Positions 34,993 to 39,668 of a DNA stretch of 39,668 nucleotides are shown here, in pieces. Position 1 is the stretch's first letter; every line of letters begins with the position of its first letter. Under the pieces are notes generated by a model. That model saw only the letters and a program-made list of their open reading frames with translations, was not told the DNA's origin and searched no databases. The position numbers and the translations under genes were made by a program. Origin of the DNA: an uncultured Bacilli bacterium (GTDB lineage Bacteria; Bacillota_I; Bacilli_A; RF39; UBA660); contig CALVIV010000008.1 in NCBI GenBank assembly GCA_944331935.1, positions 1 to 39,668 of the forward strand, in the 5' to 3' direction.

Positions 34993-35938
34993 CTACATCT
35001 CTCCTCTCAATATTAGCAAGTTCCATATAATTACTAGGGAACCCCATTCTATCTAATATTTTATCTATTTTAATACTATGCAAATTATACTCAAGATTCT
35101 CAATTCTCTTTTCAAGCTCTAAACACATATCTTTAAACTCATTATAACTTAACATTCTCTTCATTATAATAAGAAGTGCAAATAAATCATTAGTACCATT
35201 TTTATATTCACCTTCTTCATCTTTTTCTAACCCAAGTAACTCATGAAACCTTGTCCCTTTAATCTTCTTCTGGGTTCTATTTTCATAAAGAATATCTTCA
35301 TGAGCACACAAATTACGATAATTAGAAAGTATTGGTAAATAATTACTAAACTCATCAAGTGGTATATTATATATCTTACAAATATTTACTTGGTCATCAT
35401 ATTTCATTATTGAAAATAATTCTCCCACTATTCCAAAAGATAAAACTTTAACTAAAATCCAAAGAGGCACATACCCATAATTAGACATATAATGAGCAGT
35501 CGCTGTATGTTGAGCCCCATTAATTCTAATCTGTCTTTTCATCTTTTTAATCAAATCATTTACCTGCTTCTGCCTACTTTTATCACTAGTAAAGTTCTTT
35601 GCCCGTAAATAATATTTCTCTTTATATCCATATTTCTTAGATAATTGATAAGAAAATATAGACTTCAAATTATTTTCAATAACAAGCAAGTATTTAAAGA
35701 ATACATTTCTAATCGCTCTATCAAAGAGAAACAGACTATACATTTCTTCAAAAGTAACCCCTTCTAAGAAATGTTTATCAACATTACTTCTCATAAAAGG
35801 ATATCTATAACCTGATATAAAGAAATAATTTTCTCTTAAAAGTATTTTCTTAGCATATTCTTCATCATTAATAGTCATACCTTTATATTTAAGTATTTCT
35901 ATTTGTTCTTCTAGATTCTTAAACTGCTTATCTATCAT
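34973..35938 (-). CDS. Abi_2 (AbiD/AbiF) HEPN-type phage-defence protein
   Basis: About 321 residues, full length for the Abi_2 family of abortive-infection proteins. Family blocks: KNLEEQIEILKYKGMTI, NYFFISGYRYPF, FDRAIRNVFFKYLLVIENNLKS, and the HEPN RNase motif RNLCAHED (R-x4-H) at about residue 212. RNA cleavage leading to growth arrest on phage infection is the family expectation, not shown. A toxin-only arrangement is seen; no antitoxin partner or methyltransferase is adjacent. Overlap with htrA suggests co-transcription. The GTG at 35950 is part of the AGGTGAGG ribosome site; ATG 35938 is chosen. Confidence 0.85.
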   Translation of the reverse strand: MIDKQFKNLEEQIEILKYKGMTINDEEYAKKILLRENYFFISGYRYPFMRSNVDKHFLEGVTFEEMYSLFLFDRAIRNVFFKYLLVIENNLKSIFSYQLSKKYGYKEKYYLRAKNFTSDKSRQKQVNDLIKKMKRQIRINGAQHTATAHYMSNYGYVPLWILVKVLSFGIVGELFSIMKYDDQVNICKIYNIPLDEFSNYLPILSNYRNLCAHEDILYENRTQKKIKGTRFHELLGLEKDEEGEYKNGTNDLFALLIIMKRMLSYNEFKDMCLELEKRIENLEYNLHSIKIDKILDRMGFPSNYMELANIERRDVDEFREN

Positions 35939-35959
35939 CTTCTTCCTCACCTAGAATAG

Positions 35960-35990
35960 ATTATATCACAGTTTTTGTGGAAAAAATATG
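35960..35990 (-). promoter_or_regulatory. Promoter of the Abi-htrA operon
   Basis: TATAAT preceded by CTGTGA (extended -10) on the minus strand, 22 bases before the start codon; the -35 is weak (A/T tract). Confidence 0.5.
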
Positions 35991-36048
35991 ATATTTTTAT
36001 GAAAAATTATGTTATACTTTAAAAAGATAGAAAGGACTGATTTAGACT

Positions 36049-37023
36049 ATGCCTGCAACTGTTACCCATGCTTATTTTGCAAATGACCTATATGATATAC
36101 TTCCCATTGGTCTAAAGAAGTTATTAATGGATGAAAAAAAGAGATTAAGAATGTTTTCACAAAGTACAGATTCTTTTATTTTTTATAATCTGTTAAAGAA
36201 GAAAGATAAACATATAAGAGATTTCCAAGGATACTTTCATACAAATAAAAGCGGGGAGTTTTTTATTAATTTAGTTAATTATATAAAGTATAATAATTAT
36301 TATCAAAATAGTGAAATAATGGCTTTTCTCTATGGCTTTATCGCTCACTACTGTCTAGATTCTATTCTCCACCCCTTTATAATTTATAAAACAGGTATAG
36401 TAAAGAAAGAAGACCCTAATACTTACAAATATAGAAATAAACATGAATATATGGAAAACTTTCTAGATAATTACATGATTAAACAAAAAGAATTTATAAC
36501 ACCATATAGTTTTAAGTTCTATGATTTTACTTTTGACCTAAAACCCTTCTCAAAAGAATTAATAGAAGTAATAGATTATGCTTTTAAAGAGACTTTTAAC
36601 TTTAAAGATTTTTCTAAGTATTACTATAAGTCTTTAAAAGATATGTACAAAGCTTTAAAGTATTTAAGATATGATAAATATGGAATAAAGATGTTTTGTT
36701 ATAAAACTGTTGATAAATTTACTAGTGATAAGACTTTTAAATTCCAAGCGATATCTTATCATACTCCCCTAAAAGATGACCATAACTATTTAAATTTAAA
36801 TCACAGTACCTGGCTTCATCCCTGTCTAAAAAGAGAAAAACACAATGAATCTTTTATTGAATTATATTCTATTGCTTTAAAGGATGCCAAAAAGATAATA
36901 ACTGATGTTAATAGTTATTTAAAGGGAACTAAAAAGATTAATTTGAAGACTGTTTTTAAGAATTATTCTTATTTAACAGGAAAAAACTGTAATAATAAAA
37001 ATGAATTAAAATATTTTGAATAA
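36049..37023 (+). CDS. Zinc-dependent phospholipase C-like protein
   Basis: 324 residues resembling the bacterial zinc-dependent phospholipase C family often annotated next to housekeeping genes in gut Bacillota. Zinc-ligand-type motifs: MPATVTHAYFANDLY at the N-terminus, GYFHTNKSGEFF, and the helix FIAHYCLDSILHPFI (H-x3-D-x3-H) at about residue 100, followed by RNKHEYMENFLDNYM. No signal peptide is seen, unlike secreted clostridial alpha-toxin, so an intracellular or non-lipase role is possible. GAAAGGA lies 12 bases before the ATG; GTTATACTTT upstream is a plausible -10. Followed after 39 bases by the SpoIID-like gene. Confidence 0.75.
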   Translation: MPATVTHAYFANDLYDILPIGLKKLLMDEKKRLRMFSQSTDSFIFYNLLKKKDKHIRDFQGYFHTNKSGEFFINLVNYIKYNNYYQNSEIMAFLYGFIAHYCLDSILHPFIIYKTGIVKKEDPNTYKYRNKHEYMENFLDNYMIKQKEFITPYSFKFYDFTFDLKPFSKELIEVIDYAFKETFNFKDFSKYYYKSLKDMYKALKYLRYDKYGIKMFCYKTVDKFTSDKTFKFQAISYHTPLKDDHNYLNLNHSTWLHPCLKREKHNESFIELYSIALKDAKKIITDVNSYLKGTKKINLKTVFKNYSYLTGKNCNNKNELKYFE

Positions 37024-37062
37024 AATTTACTCTAACATATCACTATATAAATAGGTGATAAT

Positions 37063-38058
37063 ATGTTAGAAAGTTATAAGATTGCAAGAAGTAACAATGA
37101 AGAAGTATTATATTTATATTTAAATGTTAATTATGAATTTGGTGAAGATTTAGAAGAAGATGATTTAGAAAAGAAAGCTAGAAGTTATTTAGTTACTCAT
37201 GATATTAAGTTTAATGGTAACAAGATTGTCTTTATTGTAAATGGTATTAGTACTAAGATGATTACTATTAACAACAATAAGACTTATTTAAATAATTATT
37301 TAATAACCCTTAATACTGAAGAAAAAATAACTTTAAAAGAATTATTATTAAGTCTTTTATTTAGTAATATAAACATTTCTTTAAGAGAAGAGACTCTAAA
37401 AGCTTTAACAGTTCTATATAGAGATGAAGTAATTTATAATTTAGATAATGATACACTTGATTTAAGAAAATTATCTTTATCTTACCATAACTATAATTAT
37501 TACAAAGTTACTTATCCTGAAACATACAAAATAAAAAATGATTTATTTAACAAAGTAATAGATGACACTAATGGGGAATATTTAATTAATGATAATAAAC
37601 CTATTAGATGTTTTACTCATTTAGTCAGTAATGGTTATACTGAAGAAGATAAGAGTATTCCTTACACTGTAAAAAAAGAAAGTCTTTGGGACTTAGCCTA
37701 TCCTAATTATTTACAAAGAAAAAATTATAGTATTAAAGAGTTTAAAGAAAGATTAAATCTAAAAAGTGATAATTTTACTATAAAGATTACTAGTATAAGC
37801 AACTCTAATAGAATAAAAGAATTAGACTTAGGTGAAAGAAAAATAGATGCTAGAAGCCTAGCCGTATATTTAGACCTACCATCAACAGATATTACTATAA
37901 TTATTAAGAAAGATTATCTTACTTTTATAACAAGAGGAATAGGTAGTGGCCTAGGTCTAAGTATTATAGGAGCAGATAATCTAGCCGAATTAGGTTATAA
38001 CTATAAACAAATATTAAATTATTATTTTAAAGATGTATCATTAGTTGTGAAAAAATAA
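37063..38058 (+). CDS. Degenerate SpoIID/LytB-like protein
   Basis: 331 residues. The C-terminus has ITRGIGSGLGLSIIGADNLAELGYNYKQILNYYF, the shape of the SpoIID ending (GRGWGHGVGMSQYGA..GYSYKEIL), and TLKALTVLYRDEV corresponds to the KAQA..ART helix. Residues that matter in lytic-transglycosylase SpoIID are not visible: the expected E-M-P segment reads FSNIN, and the GHG..SQ signature reads GSG..SI. The protein is thus a SpoIID fold that has probably lost peptidoglycan-cleaving activity; no signal peptide either. AGGTGATAAT before the ATG. It may be co-transcribed with the phospholipase-like gene. The stop at 38058 lies inside the first left-arm repeat of the downstream toxin units. Confidence 0.65.
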   Translation: MLESYKIARSNNEEVLYLYLNVNYEFGEDLEEDDLEKKARSYLVTHDIKFNGNKIVFIVNGISTKMITINNNKTYLNNYLITLNTEEKITLKELLLSLLFSNINISLREETLKALTVLYRDEVIYNLDNDTLDLRKLSLSYHNYNYYKVTYPETYKIKNDLFNKVIDDTNGEYLINDNKPIRCFTHLVSNGYTEEDKSIPYTVKKESLWDLAYPNYLQRKNYSIKEFKERLNLKSDNFTIKITSISNSNRIKELDLGERKIDARSLAVYLDLPSTDITIIIKKDYLTFITRGIGSGLGLSIIGADNLAELGYNYKQILNYYFKDVSLVVKK

Positions 38059-38126
38059 ATTTGCATAAATGTAATACTTATGATATGATGTATATGTAAG
38101 AAAAAACTTACATACAATATAAAAAG
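38051..38126. repeat. 76-bp left-arm repeat, copy 1 (copy 2 at 38469-38544)
   Basis: By eye identical over 76 bp at an offset of 418. It contains the plus-strand promoter and the 5' hairpin of the antisense RNA. Confidence 0.9.
38061..38089 (+). promoter_or_regulatory. Promoter of antitoxin-like RNA, unit 1
   Basis: TTGCAT, 17 bases, TATGAT. It is followed by a perfect hairpin TATGTAAG-aaaaaa-CTTACATA at the expected 5' end of the RNA. Confidence 0.75.
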
Positions 38127-38216
38127 GAACACTTAATATTCGCATGTTGAGTGGACCCCTAATTATTTTTTCGAGAGCCACCTAATCCAACAGTTGTAAG
38201 TTAGGCGGTTTCTTTC
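38096..38216 (+). ncRNA. Putative antisense antitoxin RNA, unit 1
   Basis: Starts just after the promoter, has a 5' hairpin, no supported reading frame, and ends at a hairpin CCACCTAA / TTAGGCGG (38178-38208) followed by TTTCTTTCATTTT. The hairpin lies in the 3' end of the oppositely transcribed toxin mRNA, giving complementarity as in TxpA/RatA- and Fst-type loci. Ends are estimated. Confidence 0.55.
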
Positions 38217-38307
38217 ATTTTAAAGCAAGTATGGCAAATAGCAACAAGATATCTCGAAGAAACAACATAACTACTAAAGAAAAAATCAAATAATCTTTCT
38301 TGTTCAT
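38215..38307 (-). CDS. Small hydrophobic toxin-like peptide, unit 1
   Basis: Thirty residues: MNKKDY, then a membrane helix (LIFSLVVMLFLRDILLLF) and AILALK at the end. A strong AAAGGAGG precedes the ATG. Size, single helix and charged ends match type I toxins such as TxpA/Bsr/Fst. It converges on the antisense RNA, and both transcripts share a terminator hairpin. Its own promoter is at 38361-38389. Toxicity is inferred, and no sequence family is claimed. Confidence 0.65.
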   Translation of the reverse strand: MNKKDYLIFSLVVMLFLRDILLLFAILALK

Positions 38308-38358
38308 TAGCTAGACCTCCTTTCTGAGGTCCCACCCAACTATTAAATGTTCCTACAT

Positions 38359-38433
38359 ATATAGTATCATATTAATTTCTAGACAGCAAGAAAAAATGTA
38401 ATAAATTAGTTACGAATTTTCGTAAATATATTA
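38359..38433. repeat. 75-bp right-arm repeat, copy 1 (copy 2 at 38767-38841)
   Basis: By eye identical over 75 bp at an offset of 408. It contains the minus-strand toxin promoter and the dyad TACGAATTTTCGTA. The parts between the arms, including the peptide genes, differ. Confidence 0.9.
38361..38389 (-). promoter_or_regulatory. Promoter of toxin-like gene, unit 1
   Basis: Minus strand TTGCTG, 17 bases, TACTAT, inside the 75-bp right-arm repeat. The predicted mRNA begins near GTAGGAACATTTAATAG, almost the same as AGGAACACTTAATA near the 5' end of the antisense RNA. Confidence 0.7.
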
Positions 38434-38478
38434 CCATCATCCTATAAAAATAAATACATAAGTAAAATAAAAATAAAT

Positions 38479-38507
38479 TTGCATAAATGTAATACTTATG
38501 ATATGAT
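38479..38507 (+). promoter_or_regulatory. Promoter of antitoxin-like RNA, unit 2
   Basis: Same TTGCAT-17-TATGAT promoter as in unit 1, within the second left-arm repeat (38469-38544). Confidence 0.75.
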
Positions 38508-38513
38508 GTATAT

Positions 38514-38628
38514 GTAAGAAAAAACTTACATACAATATAAAAAGAGGAACATTTATTTTTGCACGTAAATGTCACCTCAAAATTGTTAAAGTGTGACACT
38601 CCTATGCTGAGTGTCTTATATTTTTATA
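38514..38628 (+). ncRNA. Putative antisense antitoxin RNA, unit 2
   Basis: Begins with the same 5' hairpin as unit 1 and ends at GACACTC-ctatgct-GAGTGTC (38594-38614) followed by TTATATTTTT. That hairpin is antisense to the 3' end of the second toxin-like mRNA. Ends are estimated. Confidence 0.55.
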
Positions 38629-38708
38629 GCCACTACCAATAAGGCAAGACTTATAACAACCAATGCGACAGATTTTAAAAGCTTTAAAATAAAAGTTTTT
38701 ATCTTCAT
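38616..38708 (-). CDS. Small hydrophobic toxin-like peptide, unit 2
   Basis: Thirty residues, the same length as in unit 1 but different sequence: a basic N-terminus (MKIKTFILKLLK), then SVALVVISLALLVVAIKI as membrane helix. AAGGAGGACTTAGAC precedes the ATG. Promoter TTGCTG-17-TACTAT at 38769-38797. The unrelated peptide inside the same control arms suggests either a different target specificity or avoidance of cross-talk between the antisense RNAs. Confidence 0.65.
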   Translation of the reverse strand: MKIKTFILKLLKSVALVVISLALLVVAIKI

Positions 38709-38768
38709 GTCTAAGTCCTCCTTTCCTTAAGAATGGAGGCGACACCCACATAAATGTTCCTTATAAAT

Positions 38769-38797
38769 ATAGTATCATATTAATTTCTAGACAGCAA
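38769..38797 (-). promoter_or_regulatory. Promoter of toxin-like gene, unit 2
   Basis: Same TTGCTG-17-TACTAT promoter as unit 1, in the second right-arm repeat (38767-38841). The mRNA would start near AAGGAACATTTAT, matching the unit 2 antisense RNA start region. Confidence 0.7.
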
Positions 38798-38938
38798 GAA
38801 AAAATGTAATAAATTAGTTACGAATTTTCGTAAATATATTAATATTCTAAAAAGAAACAATTAGAAATATCCCTCTAAAAACATTTTTTATACTACAGTC
38901 ATTACAAATAAAGTATCATTTTTCATAGTTAATGAGTC

Positions 38939-39598
38939 TTAATATAAATTTATTAATTTATCTTGATACTTCCTCTCTTTTTCTAATTCTTTTAAAGACT
39001 TTTTAGGTGTTGGTAAACATTCTGGCATTGTACCACCATTTTTAGCAATAACTTCTCTAATATTTTTCCCAATATTATAATGAGTCTCATTTGCATTTCC
39101 TTCTCCTTGAATATTATCTTTTCTTAATCTTGCTTCAGTTTGCGAAATACGAAAAAGATTAGTAGCTAATTCTTCACTACCCATATTGTCTAATATGTCT
39201 TCTCTATATCTTAATCCTTTTCTTTTAGCAATATCATCTGCAGTTTCTCCATTATATAATCCTTTATATCCAGCATTATGAAATTTATCAAAATTCTTAA
39301 CTCCTGCTTTTTTAGCAGCTTGATTTAAAGAATAGTTTCCTTATTTAGTTAAGTTCCTTTGATAAAATCTTTTCTCATCTTCCGTTAACATAGAATATTC
39401 TATCTCTGTTAACTCTTGACGTCTTGTTTGAACTGCGAAATAAGTTTGACCTAAAGCGACAACTTCTTTTCTAGGATCTGCATTTTGTACTATTAAATAA
39501 CAAGCATATCTAGATAACTTATAATCTATAATACTTCTTGATGTTTTTGATCCGATATTAACCATTTTCCCCACTTGGGAAAAATGGTCTGTATGGAC
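38939..39598 (-). pseudogene. dinD: Broken dinD (DNA-damage-inducible protein D)
   Basis: One reading frame with two lesions. The C-terminal part (NLFRISQTEARLRKDNIQG, HYNIGKNIREVIAKNGGTMP, LPTPKKSLKELE) and the middle part (KMVNIGSKTSRSIIDYKLSR, VVALGQTYFAVQTRRQEL) are clear DinD. They are in the same frame but separated by a TAA at 39341-39343 between RNLTK and GNYSLNQAAKKAGVKNF. A Gln codon CAA is the likely ancestor, so a single C-to-T change would explain it. The 5' end is also lost: upstream of about 39590 the homology (DHFSQVGKM) stops, and a TAA lies at 39599-39601, leaving roughly the first 60 residues missing. In intact form it is an SOS-induced protein that modulates RecA filaments in E. 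coli. Confidence 0.85.
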
Positions 39599-39668
39599 TT
39601 ATGTCAAGTTTTAGGACACTTTTTTTTACACATTTTATATTTCCGTATTTAAATTTATTCCAATTCCT

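Noticed and set aside
38131..38185. A short peptide on the plus strand inside the antisense RNA of unit 1
   Set aside because: The ATG has no ribosome site, and unit 2 has no equivalent peptide.
38372..38599. A 75-residue minus-strand ORF across the toxin repeat arms
   Set aside because: It runs through promoters and repeat arms, has no RBS and no protein-like composition, and has no counterpart in the other unit.

Overview
The window is about 40 kb of low-GC (roughly 30 percent) DNA from a Bacillota member. The gene content suggests an uncultured gut lineage of the Bacilli/Erysipelotrichia or RF39 kind: gram-positive cell-wall genes (murE, sortase-type surface proteins, a 3D-domain protein), a T-box in front of ileS, strict anaerobe nucleotide metabolism (two class III ribonucleotide reductases) and very AT-rich promoters. 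TGA is used as a normal stop (for example at the end of the second nrdD), so the code is not the Mycoplasma one. Most genes lie on the minus strand, gaps are short, and several intrinsic terminators are folded over the stop codon itself.

Layout from left to right. 0.1-6.0 kb: two tandem paralogous Cna-B repeat adhesins with thioester heads (9 and 5 repeats). 6.1-8.2 kb: tex. 8.3-12.2 kb: two tandem paralogous surface proteins (called A and B here) behind a leader that carries a poly-G tract, a small peptide ORF and a terminator. 12.5-19.2 kb: 3D-domain protein, murE, a PD-(D/E)XK Rpn-like protein, and ileS (type 2) with its T-box. 19.5-22.6 kb: a coiled-coil protein, a DUF1292 protein and an orphan ClpX-like AAA+ ATPase. 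22.6-30.2 kb: deoxynucleotide cluster read leftwards as nrdD2-nrdG2-unknown-dut-tdk, then nrdD1, a separate 56-residue glycyl-radical domain protein, and nrdG1. A divergent Crp/Fnr regulator follows, with a perfect operator dyad between it and nrdD2. 30.9-32.9 kb: a third surface paralogue (C) with the same kind of leader. 33.1-36.0 kb: unknown protein, HtrA-type protease, Abi/HEPN protein. 36.0-38.1 kb, plus strand: zinc-dependent phospholipase C-like protein and a degenerate SpoIID-like protein. 38.05-38.85 kb: two tandem units that look like type I toxin-antitoxin loci. 38.9-39.6 kb: a broken dinD.

The two most unusual systems are these. First, proteins B and C contain three short GC-rich islands (about 53 percent GC) at the tips of lectin-like modules. 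In these islands codon positions 1 and 2 differ almost everywhere while many third positions are kept, which is the footprint of adenine-directed mutagenic retrohoming by a diversity-generating retroelement (DGR). No reverse transcriptase or template repeat is in the window, so they would act from elsewhere. Second, the first anaerobic ribonucleotide reductase is split: the large NrdD stops just before the glycyl-radical loop, and that loop is made by a separate small gene with its own ribosome binding site.
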